Shown here: positions 42,366 through 51,267 of the stretch, in pieces
Layout: the number at the start of each line of letters is the position of its first letter
Position numbering within the stretch: position 1 is the first letter of the stretch
Source of the DNA: Phycisphaerales bacterium UBA5793
Lineage (GTDB): Bacteria > Planctomycetota > Phycisphaerae > Phycisphaerales > UBA5793
Reading direction: 5' to 3'
Assembly (NCBI GenBank): GCA_002418285.1
Contig: DIDT01000057.1
Span: forward strand, 62,001-126,000
DNA length: 64,000 bases
Notes under the pieces: generated by a model
What the model saw: only the letters and a program-made list of their open reading frames with translations
Told to the model about the DNA's origin: nothing
Databases searched by the model: none
Translations under genes and position numbers: made by a program

Positions 42366-42962
42366 TCAACGTCGGATTGGGCGCCAATACCGCCAGCGAA
42401 TGTACAACACGCCCAGCACCGCACCGATCAGATCCGCGCATAGATCCAGTGCCGTGTTTTCGTAGCCGCCCACACCCGACTCCGGCACGATCTCTGATGC
42501 GACAAACTCGACGATCTCGTTGAGCGCCCCCATTCCCAGACCGGCCATGATGAGCACGAATCCGACGGCGAGCCAATGCTCGCGCCCGTTGTGCAGGGAG
42601 CGACGCAGAAGGCAGTACGCCACGAGCGTACAGGCTCCAAAGCCCCAGATGTGCACGATCTGGTCATAGCGCAGTATCGGATACGCGTTGGTTAATCGCA
42701 CGACCATGATGTCGTAGAGTCGGCCGTCGCCGATAGACACGCCACCACCAGCCAGGTGCAAAGCTGACCACACGGTCAGGCCGACGAGCGTCCCGAGCGT
42801 GTACTCGACGAACCGCGTGCTCACGGCTACCGCGACCAGTAGGCCAATGATGACCGCCACGTAAATGATGAACTCGTCGTTCCGCCGTCCGATGAACAGT
42901 GAGCCGAAGCCGATGATCAGGGCCATGTTGATGAGCAGCAGGATGAGATGGGACTTCTTCAT
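42366..42962 (-). CDS. DUF2238 (YjdF-like) inner-membrane protein
   Basis: 198 residues with about six transmembrane helices. Family-type motifs are RYDQIVHIWGFGA, ALNEIVEFVASE and GYENTALDLCADLIGAVLG, whose acidic residues lie in helices. I chose ATG 42962 (KKSHLILLLINMALIIGF); an ATG ten codons upstream is also open. Role unknown. It ends 11 bp from the convergent zinc-ribbon gene and lies downstream of sthA on the same strand. Confidence 0.82.
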   Translation of the reverse strand: MKKSHLILLLINMALIIGFGSLFIGRRNDEFIIYVAVIIGLLVAVAVSTRFVEYTLGTLVGLTVWSALHLAGGGVSIGDGRLYDIMVVRLTNAYPILRYDQIVHIWGFGACTLVAYCLLRRSLHNGREHWLAVGFVLIMAGLGMGALNEIVEFVASEIVPESGVGGYENTALDLCADLIGAVLGVLYIRWRYWRPIRR

Positions 42963-43042
42963 CGCCTGACCGTTCACGAGGATTCGGGCCATGCGATGGT
43001 AGGTGATCGGCGCGCCAAGCCCCTTGAAGGCGGCTTGGATGC

Positions 43043-44503
43043 CTACGCCACTCGCGCCCTCGCTGCGATTTGATCATCGCGCCCTTCGCGCATCGCGATG
43101 TTCTGCAAGCCGTTGACTGCTGCCAGTCGAAACGTCTCGCTCAGCGTCGGGTAGTTGAAGACATTGTGCACGAAGCGGTCAATGGTGCGATCGCTTTCCG
43201 CGCTGCCAAGCACCATTTGGGCAATGTGGATGAGTTCCGTCGCTTCGTCTCCAATGATCTGCGCGCCGAGCAGACGCCGGCTCGGATACTCGAAGACAAG
43301 TTTGACGAAGCCGACATTGGGTGCACTGTCAGCTTCGAGAATGCGGCCGCGCGCGGTGAGCGCCAGCGCCGCTTTGCCGACCATCACGTCGTAGCGCGCT
43401 TCGCGCGCCTGCTGCTCAGTCAGACCAACCGTGCCGATCGGCGGAATGGTGTAGAGCCCGATCGGGAAGATATCCGACACGGCCTTCTTGTAATCGAGCC
43501 CGAACATGCGGCACGCCGCAACGCGCCCCTGCTCCATCGATGTTGACGCCAGCGCGGGGAAACCGATCACATCACCCGCAGCATACACGCCGTTGCACGT
43601 CGTCTGATAGGTTTCGTCTACGGTAAGATAGCCGCGATTGTTGGGCTCGACGCCGATGTTCTCCAGACCGATGCCCTCGGTATTGCCGGCGCGGCCGGCG
43701 GCGTAGAGCACATGCGACGAACGGATCTCCGTCCCATCTTTCAGGATGACGCAGACTTCATCGTCGCCGGTTGGCGACACGATCCGATCCACCCCCCGCC
43801 CCGTCTCGATCGTGATGTTCGTGTCTCCCATTGACCGCAACAGCGCGGCGCGAATCTCCCCATCCAGGAATCCAAGCACCACTTCGCGGGGCTCGATGAG
43901 TGTGACTTCCACTCCCAGTTCGCCGAATACGCAGGCATACTCGCAGCCGATCACTCCACCGCCCACCACAGTCAACGACTTCGGCAGGCAGGGTAGTTGC
44001 AGCAGCTGATCCGAATCGACGATGCGAGGATGGTCGTAACCCATCGCTTTGAGATCCGTTGGTCGACTGCCTGTGGCGATGAGGATGTGTTGCGTCTGAA
44101 GATCGGTCGTCGAACCATCGACCGCGGTCACGCGCACGGTGTTGGCGTCGACGATGACTCCCCGACCGCTGTAGATGTCGATGGCGTGGCGATCGACGGC
44201 CGACTCGATGCGATCATGCTCGACCTGCTGCACGGCCAGCGTGCGCGCCATGAACGAGAAAATCGACACGTCGCGATCGATCTGCAGCCGAATGCCGGGC
44301 ACGGTGCGCCGCCGAAATGCGGAAAGCAGCAGCGCCGTTTCGCGCAGCGTCTTGGAAGGGATGGTGCCGGTGTTGATCATCGCACCACCTGGTCGCGGCT
44401 CGAATTCGACAATCGCCACGCGACGTTTGAAATACGCCGCCTGCGTTGCCGCCTTCTCTCCGGCTGGCCCACACCCGATGCAGACAAGGTCATAGCGCGC
44501 CAT
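43043..44503 (-). CDS. sthA: Soluble (Si-specific) NAD(P)+ transhydrogenase
   Basis: 486-residue flavoprotein of the dihydrolipoamide dehydrogenase superfamily. FAD site CIGCGPAGEKAATQAA, NAD(P) site VVGGGVIGCEYACVFGELG, second FAD motif GVYAAGDVIGFPALAS, and a C-terminal dimerisation domain with HNVFNYPTLSETF. The redox Cys pair of its relatives is replaced (NTGTIPSKTLRE), the mark of SthA/UdhA. It balances NADPH and NADH pools. A small membrane-protein gene lies 14 bp upstream on the same strand, suggesting an operon. Confidence 0.93.
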   Translation of the reverse strand: MARYDLVCIGCGPAGEKAATQAAYFKRRVAIVEFEPRPGGAMINTGTIPSKTLRETALLLSAFRRRTVPGIRLQIDRDVSIFSFMARTLAVQQVEHDRIESAVDRHAIDIYSGRGVIVDANTVRVTAVDGSTTDLQTQHILIATGSRPTDLKAMGYDHPRIVDSDQLLQLPCLPKSLTVVGGGVIGCEYACVFGELGVEVTLIEPREVVLGFLDGEIRAALLRSMGDTNITIETGRGVDRIVSPTGDDEVCVILKDGTEIRSSHVLYAAGRAGNTEGIGLENIGVEPNNRGYLTVDETYQTTCNGVYAAGDVIGFPALASTSMEQGRVAACRMFGLDYKKAVSDIFPIGLYTIPPIGTVGLTEQQAREARYDVMVGKAALALTARGRILEADSAPNVGFVKLVFEYPSRRLLGAQIIGDEATELIHIAQMVLGSAESDRTIDRFVHNVFNYPTLSETFRLAAVNGLQNIAMREGRDDQIAARARVA

Positions 44504-44517
44504 GTCCCCGTTATCGG

Positions 44518-44901
44518 TCAGGCAGATGCAGCAGTTGAGAGCGCTTCTCCGACAACGCGGTTACGAATTTCGGCAATCCACTTTGGCGCCATGGTGCGCG
44601 CATCGGCCAGCGCCTGCGTCGGCCAGCGCCACCAGATCCACGTCGCCGCCAGCACGCACAACGGCGGCTGCCAGTACCACGAGTACATTTCGAAGAACAG
44701 TTCCGTGCTCCACGGCCCGACAACCGCGCACGCCAAATTCGCCATGATCATCCACTGGACAGGCCGACGATGCACTCTCAGATCAAAAGTAATCCGTGAC
44801 GCCTTGCCGGCCGAGGGCGCCCCGATACAGCCCATCAAGTCCGTCACCGCCGGTCTTGACGGTAAGGCGATGCGAAAGCACGTCTCCGAGTCCCAGTGCA
44901 C
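44518..44901 (-). CDS. Small hypothetical membrane protein, start uncertain
   Basis: 127 residues from GTG 44901, with a hydrophobic region at about residues 52-93 (ANLACAVVGPWSTELFF, then WQPPLCVLAATWIWW) that could give two helices. The frame stays open and protein-like upstream to about 45023 (THLSGEEIRIRLKQAN precedes) but offers no ATG, GTG or TTG there, so the true start may be a rare codon or involve a frameshift. Its stop is 14 bp before sthA on the same strand. No family recognised. Confidence 0.55.
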   Translation of the reverse strand: MHWDSETCFRIALPSRPAVTDLMGCIGAPSAGKASRITFDLRVHRRPVQWMIMANLACAVVGPWSTELFFEMYSWYWQPPLCVLAATWIWWRWPTQALADARTMAPKWIAEIRNRVVGEALSTAASA

Positions 44902-45133
44902 TTCAGGAAGTCGACCTCGCCGGTTGGCCTGCTTGAGCCGGATTCGGATCTCCTCGCCGGAGAGGTGCGTCTCAACTACCGGCAGCGATGTTGTAACTGG
45001 TGGGTGGGCCAGGGTGAAATCCCATCAATCATGCGCAATGCTTTGGCCCCCCGTCGCGCAAACCATAGCCCGATCGTGGGTCCCAAGGACAGGCATGTCG
45101 TGCAATACACGGCGCTCTTGCCTAGCCTTGGCC

Positions 45134-45754
45134 ATGATCGACGAACCCGACCTCGTTTTCGAGACGATTCCGGCAGACCCGTGTGCTCTACTCGGTCGCT
45201 GGCTTGAGCATGCGGCACAGCACGCCCAGCAACCCAACCCCAATGTGCTTTACCTTGCCACCGCAGATTCCCAGGGTCGGCCCAGCGTACGTCCGGTATT
45301 GCAGAAGTACTACGACGATCAGACCGGATGCCTTACGTTCTTCACGAACTACCACAGCCGCAAGGCCCGGGAGATGGAGGCCAACCCCCACGTGTGCGCC
45401 GGTATTCATTGGGATCATCTCGAACGCGCGGTGCGCATCGACGGCCGCGTGGAGAGGGCGACTGTGGAAGTATCCGACAAGTACTTCGCGAGCCGCAGCC
45501 GCGAGAGCCAGTTGGGCGCGTGGGCGAGCGAGCAGAGCGAGGAGCTGGCCGACTGGGAGACGCTGCTGGGACGCGTGTTTGATGTCTCCGCCAGGTTCGC
45601 CGGCGGCCCGGTCCCGCGACCGTCGCACTGGGGTGGCTACGTCCTCACGCCGCGATCGATCGAGTTCTGGGTGGGCCGAAAAAGCCGCATCCACGAGCGC
45701 GTGCTGTACGAAAAGAACCATGACGCCTGGGTAAACAAACGGCTATACCCCTAG
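45134..45754 (+). CDS. pdxH: Pyridoxamine 5'-phosphate oxidase
   Basis: FMN enzyme making pyridoxal phosphate from pyridoxine or pyridoxamine phosphate. 206 residues from ATG 45134. Motifs are LYLATADSQGRPSVRPVLQK, FFTNYHSRKAREMEANPHVC, YFASRSRESQLGAWASEQSE, and the C-terminal RPSHWGGYVLTPRSIEFWVG with R-x-H-x-R (SRIHERVLYEK) and final RLYP. The open frame continues far upstream, but this start fits the family. No other vitamin B6 genes are near. Confidence 0.94.
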   Translation: MIDEPDLVFETIPADPCALLGRWLEHAAQHAQQPNPNVLYLATADSQGRPSVRPVLQKYYDDQTGCLTFFTNYHSRKAREMEANPHVCAGIHWDHLERAVRIDGRVERATVEVSDKYFASRSRESQLGAWASEQSEELADWETLLGRVFDVSARFAGGPVPRPSHWGGYVLTPRSIEFWVGRKSRIHERVLYEKNHDAWVNKRLYP

Positions 45755-45855
45755 AAGAGTGCTTGTGCCTGCAAGTTTTGGAGTGTGTAGTGCAGTGCAA
45801 CACGGACCAAGGCACCGATCAACTAAAGCTCGTCTCGGCGGTGAAGACGGTCCCA

Positions 45856-46305
45856 ATGGCGACGCCGCACATCGTCCTTCACTGCCCGTCATGCGGATAT
45901 TGCCTCCACGGACTCGAGCAGCGAGTCTGCCCCGAGTGTGGCCGAGGGTTTGATCCAAAGCGACCCCACGACTCGTTGGTCCGGCTCCAGCGACGCAACG
46001 ATTTCATCGCAGCGATCATTGGTGTGACGTGTGCCCTCGCCTCGGCGGGCTACAGCGTGACGATTATCTCCGCCACCATGACGGCCGCCCTGCACAATGA
46101 TGGCGATCGCATCCGGCCAGTTTACGCGCTCTATTCCGACCCGATGACGCCGGTGTACTTCGCAATGATCTGCCCCGGACTTGTTCTGCTCGCTTACTAC
46201 AGTCGAGCGCAGCGATGGCTCGCACAAATCGCTCGCGTGCTCTGCATCGCCGCGACTGCGTTTTACTTCATTTGTGAGATACAGATCGTAATCGCATACG
46301 GCTAG
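45856..46305 (+). CDS. Zinc-ribbon membrane protein
   Basis: 149 residues from ATG 45856 (the frame is open from 45763). An N-terminal zinc ribbon CPSCGYCLHGLEQRVCPECG is followed by about three membrane helices (AAIIGVTCALASAGY, VYFAMICPGLVLLAYYS, VLCIAATAFYFICEI). The arrangement is common in Phycisphaerae genomes, but no function is assigned. Its stop overlaps the convergent purA stop by 4 bp. Compare the ribbon at the other end of the protein at 41884-42354. Confidence 0.72.
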   Translation: MATPHIVLHCPSCGYCLHGLEQRVCPECGRGFDPKRPHDSLVRLQRRNDFIAAIIGVTCALASAGYSVTIISATMTAALHNDGDRIRPVYALYSDPMTPVYFAMICPGLVLLAYYSRAQRWLAQIARVLCIAATAFYFICEIQIVIAYG

Positions 46306-47630
46306 GAATTGCACATCAGCGTCTGCCCACGTTCCGGTCCGACGCTGACGATGCCAACGGGCACGCCGACGAACCTCTCGATGCGATCGAGATAATCGCG
46401 TGCCTGGCGCGGCAGGTCTTCGAGCCTCCGGGCTGCGGTGATTTCGTCGCCAAAACCGCGCACCGTTTCATATATGGGCTCAGCGCCCTCAAGCCGACGC
46501 GCATCGGGCAGGAAGCGGTCCGTCGTCGAGCCATCCGGCAGGCGATACGCCGTACAGATCTTGAGCTCATCGAATCCGGCCAGCACATCAAACAGCATCA
46601 CCGAGAGTTTCGTCGTGGCGCAGAGCATCGCCGAGTACTTCACCGCCACCAGATCGAGCCAGCCGCAGCGGCGCGGCCGGCCCGTCGTGGTGCCATATTC
46701 GCGCCCACGCTCGCGGATGCGATTGCCGATCTCGTTGTTGAGTTCCGTTGGAAACGGCCCGGCGCCGACGCGCGTGCTGTAGGCCTTCATGATGCCGATG
46801 ACATCCTGGATGTGCCGCCCCGGAACGCCCGTCCCCGCGGGGATGCCAAGCGCCGAACAGTTGCTGCTTGTCACGTACGGAAACGTGCCGTGGTCTACAT
46901 CGAGCAAACAGGCATTGGCGCCCTCGAAGAGCAGACGCTTCCCGGCGTTCATCGCGTCATGCAGGAGATAGGTCGTGTCGCAGATGTACGGTCCCAGTTC
47001 GCGGCCCAGCGCGGCGTACTCCTCGATCAGTGCCGCCAGATCAAAGGGTTGATGATCCGGATCAAACGCCAGGAGTTGCGCGTTTTTCACATACGTCACG
47101 ATCTCGAGACGCCGGGCGAGATGGTCGCGGTCAAGCAGATCCCCCATGCGAATGGCGGTGGCGCGAGTGATCTTGTCCGCATACGCGGGACCGATACCGC
47201 GTCGTGTCGTACCGATCGATTGATCGCCCCCGCCGCCGTTTGACTGGCCGGTCGAAAGTAGATTCTCCAGCGCGGCATCGAGCGTCTTGTGCCAGGGCAT
47301 GACAACCTGGGCGCGTTCGGAGATGCGCAGCCTCCGGGGCGAGACGTCGATGCCGCGGCTGATCAGCGCATCGCGCTCCTTGATGACCTGGTGCGGATCG
47401 ACCACCACGCCATTGCCGATGACACAGGTTTTCTCAGGGTAAATGATGCCTGAGGGGATCAGGTGCAGGGCATAGCGCTCGGATCCGACGACGACGGTGT
47501 GTCCCGCATTGGCACCCCCGTTATATCGGACGGTGAGATCATGGTCGCGGGCGAGAATGTCGACGATCTTGCCCTTGCCCTCGTCGCCCCATTGCAGGCC
47601 GACAACCGCGGTATGCCTTGATTCTGTCAA
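46302..47630 (-). CDS. purA: Adenylosuccinate synthetase
   Basis: First committed step from IMP to AMP, using GTP and aspartate. 442 residues from a TTG start (TESRHTAVVG). The GTP loop GDEGKGK, catalytic Asp in GDEG, His in NAGHTVV, IMP site residues in SIGTTRRGIGPAYADK, and GTTTGRPRRCGWLD are present. The N-terminus fits the family, which supports TTG. Stop overlaps that of the zinc-ribbon gene. Confidence 0.95.
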   Translation of the reverse strand: MTESRHTAVVGLQWGDEGKGKIVDILARDHDLTVRYNGGANAGHTVVVGSERYALHLIPSGIIYPEKTCVIGNGVVVDPHQVIKERDALISRGIDVSPRRLRISERAQVVMPWHKTLDAALENLLSTGQSNGGGGDQSIGTTRRGIGPAYADKITRATAIRMGDLLDRDHLARRLEIVTYVKNAQLLAFDPDHQPFDLAALIEEYAALGRELGPYICDTTYLLHDAMNAGKRLLFEGANACLLDVDHGTFPYVTSSNCSALGIPAGTGVPGRHIQDVIGIMKAYSTRVGAGPFPTELNNEIGNRIRERGREYGTTTGRPRRCGWLDLVAVKYSAMLCATTKLSVMLFDVLAGFDELKICTAYRLPDGSTTDRFLPDARRLEGAEPIYETVRGFGDEITAARRLEDLPRQARDYLDRIERFVGVPVGIVSVGPERGQTLMCNS

Positions 47631-47826
47631 CGGTCTGGCCCCGTCTGCGTGTGTGGCCCGCCCTGTTCAGGCGGGCCCGATGGAATCCGGACGAAGGTAA
47701 GGCGGCGGCGTCCCGCCGGTCAAGCCAAAGCACCACTTCCCGTTAACTCGCCGCTGAATCCACCCCTGAAACGTGCCGATGAAGACAATCGCGGACCCTG
47801 TCGTACGCGATGGATTGGAGACAGCC

Positions 47827-48009
47827 GTGGCCGATCATCTCATTCGCATTATGTGCCCGAATCTCGCTTGCCGGCGCGTGCTCGCGGTGCCCATCACCGC
47901 CCGCGGCAAGATCGTCAAGTGCAGCGGCTGCGGCAAGAACGTCCGCGTGCCACAGACGACGGTGCCTCCGGCCGAGCCCAAGAAATCGGAAGACGCTGCC
48001 GCGGGATAA
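47827..48009 (+). CDS. Small zinc-ribbon protein
   Basis: 60 residues from GTG 47827, with GGAG six bases upstream; an ATG at 47779 is an alternative. Two half-sites, CPNLAC and CSGCGKNVRVP, form a zinc ribbon of the MJ0042/DUF3426-type flavour seen as the first 30-40 residues of many planctomycete proteins. Here the chain ends soon after, in a Pro/Lys-rich tail. A strong terminator follows. It may act alone or bind nucleic acid or protein. Confidence 0.68.
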   Translation: MADHLIRIMCPNLACRRVLAVPITARGKIVKCSGCGKNVRVPQTTVPPAEPKKSEDAAAG

Positions 48010-48037
48010 CCTGCACGCAACGACCCCGAAACAGAAC

Positions 48038-48074
48038 ACAACCCTCGGCATCCGCCGGGGGTTGTTCGTTTTTT
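48038..48074 (+). terminator. Intrinsic terminator after the small zinc-ribbon gene
   Basis: A 12-bp stem (ACAACCCTCGGC with GCCGGGGGTTGT, one T-G pair) around ATCC is followed by TCG and six Ts. It also faces the convergent FHA-domain gene that ends at 48095. Confidence 0.85.
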
Positions 48075-48094
48075 GAGCTGGCAAGGTACCAGCC

Positions 48095-48634
48095 CTACTT
48101 CTCGTCCTCGTCGATGTCGAGCGCGAAGAAGCTATCACTCTGATCAGGCATGTCGATGTCAGCTGGAGTCGCGGGTGCCTCATCGTTGATCCGCACGTTG
48201 TCCGCTTCGGCCGCCCTGGCTGCGGGCTTGGGCTTTTTGCTCGGCACACCCACCGGACCAGTCTTGGGGGACTCGGCGGACGCATCTTCTTCCTCGGGCT
48301 TGAGGATTGCCAGAGGCTTGAGCTTCTCCGGCTGGCCGTTGATCACAACCTGCAACGGTACGGGACCGATGAGAATGATGTCGCCCGGGCACAGTCCCAT
48401 TGTTGTCACCTGTTCAGTGTTGACGAACGTGCCATTGCTTGATTCGAGGTCTTCGACCACGAACTCCTGATCTTCGTCGTCGTAGTAAACCGCCGCGTGC
48501 TCGCGCGAAACGCTTGTCAGCGGAATGCGCAGATCGCAGGTGTCCTTTCGGCCGATGACGTATCGCTTCCCGGCCTTGATCTCGAAATCCCGGCGGTGAC
48601 CGTCGGGGGTGAACATGACGAGTGAAGCACGCAT
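48095..48634 (-). CDS. FHA-domain protein
   Basis: 179 residues. The FHA domain (residues 5-95) has the phospho-threonine binding pattern YVIGRKDTCDLRIP, VSREHAAVYYDDEDQ and SSNGTFVN. The tail (100-179) is acidic and Pro/Ala-rich, ending DIDEDEK, and is probably disordered. I chose ATG 48634; the open frame adds 28 unlikely residues. FHA proteins read Ser/Thr kinase signals; no kinase is in the window. It is divergent from the HemW-like gene, with about 50 bp between starts. Confidence 0.88.
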   Translation of the reverse strand: MRASLVMFTPDGHRRDFEIKAGKRYVIGRKDTCDLRIPLTSVSREHAAVYYDDEDQEFVVEDLESSNGTFVNTEQVTTMGLCPGDIILIGPVPLQVVINGQPEKLKPLAILKPEEEDASAESPKTGPVGVPSKKPKPAARAAEADNVRINDEAPATPADIDMPDQSDSFFALDIDEDEK

Positions 48635-48684
48635 GGCTAGCCTCTGTCGAATAAGATCGCGTTCCAGCGGTTCGCAGCAATCGA

Positions 48685-49947
48685 GTGAGCGCAGGGAACC
48701 ATCGCTTGAGCCAGACACTCCACCCTACCATACTCGGCGCCGATCGGCAAGGAATCTATGGGCAAAGTGTTGATCTGGTTCCACTTCTGACCGGGCGGAT
48801 CCCACCTGCCCGACCACAATCAGTCTACGTTCACACCCCCTTCTGCTTCCACAAGTGCCACTACTGTGACTTCTACAGCATCGTGGACACCTCTGACAAG
48901 CAGGAGGAGTTTGTCAGCCGCCTCTCGAGTGAATTATTGAACCTCCAACCCTTCCTGGCGCATCGCGCCAGGACGATTTTCATCGGAGGCGGGACGCCCA
49001 CCCTGCTTTCACCCCACCTCTGGGAGCGGTTTCTGCCGATTCTTGCTGCTGTTGGCCTTCGCGCGGACACCGAATTCTCCGTCGAAGCCAACCCGGAGAC
49101 CGTGACAAGGGAACTCCTCGACATTCTGGTTGCCGGGGGTGTCAATCGACTGAGCATTGGAGCCCAGTCCTTCAATCCGCGCCTCCTCAAGACGCTTGAA
49201 CGTTGGCACGATCCCGCCAATGTGACCCGGGCCGTCGAACTCGCCAGGTCAGCCGGCGTGCACAACCTCAGCCTTGATCTCATCTTTGCCATTCCGGGCC
49301 AGAGCCTCGACGATTGGCACAGAGACCTTGAGGCCGCCCTGGCCCTCCGACCTACCCACCTCAGTTGCTATGCCCTCACCTTCGAGCCCAACACGCCACT
49401 GGCCGTCCGGCTCAGCACTGGCCAGGTGCGGCGACTGGACGAGGACCTCGAGGCTGAGATGTTCCTCGTGACGCGGGAGCGACTCCGCACAGCCGGCTAC
49501 AAGGCGTACGAGATCAGCAACTTTGCCAAGCCCGGGTACGAGTGCCACCACAATCTCGCCTATTGGCGCAATGAAGACTGGCTCACGGCAGGTCCCAGCG
49601 CCTCTGGACACGTTGCTGGCTTGCGCTGGAAGAACGCGCCCCATCTCGGTCGCTATCTCGCCTCCCAGGGCCTGGCCCCCCTGAGCGAGTGCGACGTCCC
49701 AAAACCCGCCACTCGCCTCGCAGAGCGGTTGATGATGGGGCTTCGACTGTCCGAAGGCATTGATAGTGCCTCGGTCCTTGCCGACGCAGAACTCTTCGGC
49801 AAAGCGGAAGTGATTAGCGCGACAGCACTTGAGTGCGAGCGGGCCGGTCATCTGCACACCGAGAACGGCCGCTGGACCCTGTCAGAAGCCTCGCTGCTGA
49901 TCGCCGACACGATAATCGGCGGCCTGATGCGCGCCCTTGACCCATGA
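48685..49947 (+). CDS. hemW: HemW-like radical SAM protein
   Basis: 420 residues. The 4Fe-4S/SAM motif CFHKCHYC (family CxxxCxxC followed by FYS) is complete, with IFIGGGTPTLL, VEANPETVTRELLD and NRLSIGAQSFN downstream and a HemN_C domain at the end (PATRLAERLMMGLRLSEGID). HemW proteins are haem chaperones often mis-named coproporphyrinogen oxidase. The start GTG 48685 gives about 45 extra N-terminal residues compared with relatives, so a later start is possible, though none is clear. Its stop overlaps the next gene start by 4 bp. Confidence 0.9.
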   Translation: MSAGNHRLSQTLHPTILGADRQGIYGQSVDLVPLLTGRIPPARPQSVYVHTPFCFHKCHYCDFYSIVDTSDKQEEFVSRLSSELLNLQPFLAHRARTIFIGGGTPTLLSPHLWERFLPILAAVGLRADTEFSVEANPETVTRELLDILVAGGVNRLSIGAQSFNPRLLKTLERWHDPANVTRAVELARSAGVHNLSLDLIFAIPGQSLDDWHRDLEAALALRPTHLSCYALTFEPNTPLAVRLSTGQVRRLDEDLEAEMFLVTRERLRTAGYKAYEISNFAKPGYECHHNLAYWRNEDWLTAGPSASGHVAGLRWKNAPHLGRYLASQGLAPLSECDVPKPATRLAERLMMGLRLSEGIDSASVLADAELFGKAEVISATALECERAGHLHTENGRWTLSEASLLIADTIIGGLMRALDP

Positions 49948-51179
49948 CCGAGCCGCGCCGTGTGATAGCCGTCATCATGGCCAAGGAGCCGATCCCCGGC
50001 ACCGTCAAGACGCGCTTGGTCGGCCCCGGACCAATGGGCGACATCACTCCAATCACGGCCGCCGAAGTCGCCCGCGCCATGGCAGACTGCGTCCACGTTC
50101 GTCTCTCGGAGATCTTCGGCCGTGGCAACGTCATCCTGGCCAGAACACCGGCCGAAACCGAGACGTTCGGCCACTGGCCCATGACGGTGGATCAGGGCTC
50201 GGGTGATCTTGGGTTGCGACTAAGCTCAGTCTGGCGACTCGTCCATGGATTCGACCCGCACGCCGCCGTAGCGTTCTTTGGCATCGACTCTCCCGACGTA
50301 CCGCTCGACGCATTGCGGCGCTTGCATCACGGGCTTGGGACCGGCGCAGCGCACCTGGCCGCGCTCGGCCGAAGCATGGACGGGGGATTCTGGACCTTTG
50401 GAGTCGCCCACCACCACTCCGCCCTTCTTAGTGGTATCGACTGGGGTAGTGCCGATGTTTACGATCAGACGGCCACTCGCATCAGCAATCGCGGATTGCA
50501 ACTCCTCCGCCTCGCCGACTGGTACGATGTGGACACGTCCACCGATGTGGTGGCCCTTCTGGACCGAATCTGGCGCAGCAGTGAACCGGCACTGATTCGT
50601 CTCTCGGTTGCCATTCGCCGGATTCTGGCACAACCGGCGGCATCTGAAACGCGATCCACGGAGACCCGCATGACCTCCGAGCCCGCCAAACCCACGGACG
50701 CCAGCAACGACCGCCAGTTTGCCGGCTGTCACCTGCTCATCGTGGATGACAATTCGCAGAACATCGAACTTCTCGAAGCATATCTCGCTTCGCTCAAATG
50801 CCGCGTCAGCAGCGCCGCCGATGGCGTCGACGCCCTCGCCGCCGTCCAGCAGAAGCAGCCTGATCTCATTTTGCTTGACGTAATGATGCCGCGCATGTCC
50901 GGATTTGAGGTCTGTCAGCGTCTCAAGACCGATCCCGCCACGCGCGACATTCCCATCCTCATGGTCACCGCTCTAAACGAAGTCGGCGACGTCGAGCGCG
51001 GCGCGGAAGCAGGCACCGACGACTTCCTCTCCAAGCCGTTCAACAAGATCGAACTGCTTACCCGTGTCCGCTCGCTGCTGAGGATTCGCCTTCTCAAGCG
51101 CGAGCTTGATCAGAAGATGGGTCGGGCAGACACGAATCGCAGCACCGATCTTGACGAGCAGACCAGCCCCGGTTTCTGA
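49944..51179 (+). CDS. Fusion: DUF2064 (TIGR04282) glycosyltransferase-like domain plus response-regulator receiver
   Basis: One open frame of 411 residues. Residues 1-230 match the TIGR04282/DUF2064 family, a GT-A-like nucleotidyl or glycosyl transferase fold: AKEPIPGTVKTRL at the N-terminus, GIDSPDVP and DGGFWTFG. Residues 265-380 are a complete receiver: VDDN, phospho-acceptor Asp in LLDVMMPRMSG, Thr in VTALN and Lys in LSKPFN. The linker (235-262) is low-complexity. An internal ATG at 50670 (residue 243) has GGAG six bases upstream, so the receiver may also be made alone. The gene overlaps hemW by 4 bp. Either a true fusion or two genes that lost the stop between them. Confidence 0.85.
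   Translation: MTEPRRVIAVIMAKEPIPGTVKTRLVGPGPMGDITPITAAEVARAMADCVHVRLSEIFGRGNVILARTPAETETFGHWPMTVDQGSGDLGLRLSSVWRLVHGFDPHAAVAFFGIDSPDVPLDALRRLHHGLGTGAAHLAALGRSMDGGFWTFGVAHHHSALLSGIDWGSADVYDQTATRISNRGLQLLRLADWYDVDTSTDVVALLDRIWRSSEPALIRLSVAIRRILAQPAASETRSTETRMTSEPAKPTDASNDRQFAGCHLLIVDDNSQNIELLEAYLASLKCRVSSAADGVDALAAVQQKQPDLILLDVMMPRMSGFEVCQRLKTDPATRDIPILMVTALNEVGDVERGAEAGTDDFLSKPFNKIELLTRVRSLLRIRLLKRELDQKMGRADTNRSTDLDEQTSPGF
50660..50663 (+). promoter_or_regulatory. Internal ribosome binding site before the receiver part
   Basis: GGAG lies six bases before the in-frame ATG at 50670, just where the linker between the two domains ends. It would allow a free 169-residue receiver protein to be made from the same message. 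Confidence 0.5.
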
Positions 51180-51267
51180 TTGCCGTGATGAGGCGCACGG
51201 CTTGAACGCCTTTGTCGCCGACAACGTTCCGCCACGCACCGGAATTCACCCATTCGCACTGGCATTT

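Noticed and set aside
44976..45218. 80-codon minus-strand frame upstream of the small membrane protein
   Set aside because: Overlaps the pdxH start region in antisense; composition is shadow-like except for its last 20 codons, which are discussed as a possible frameshift.
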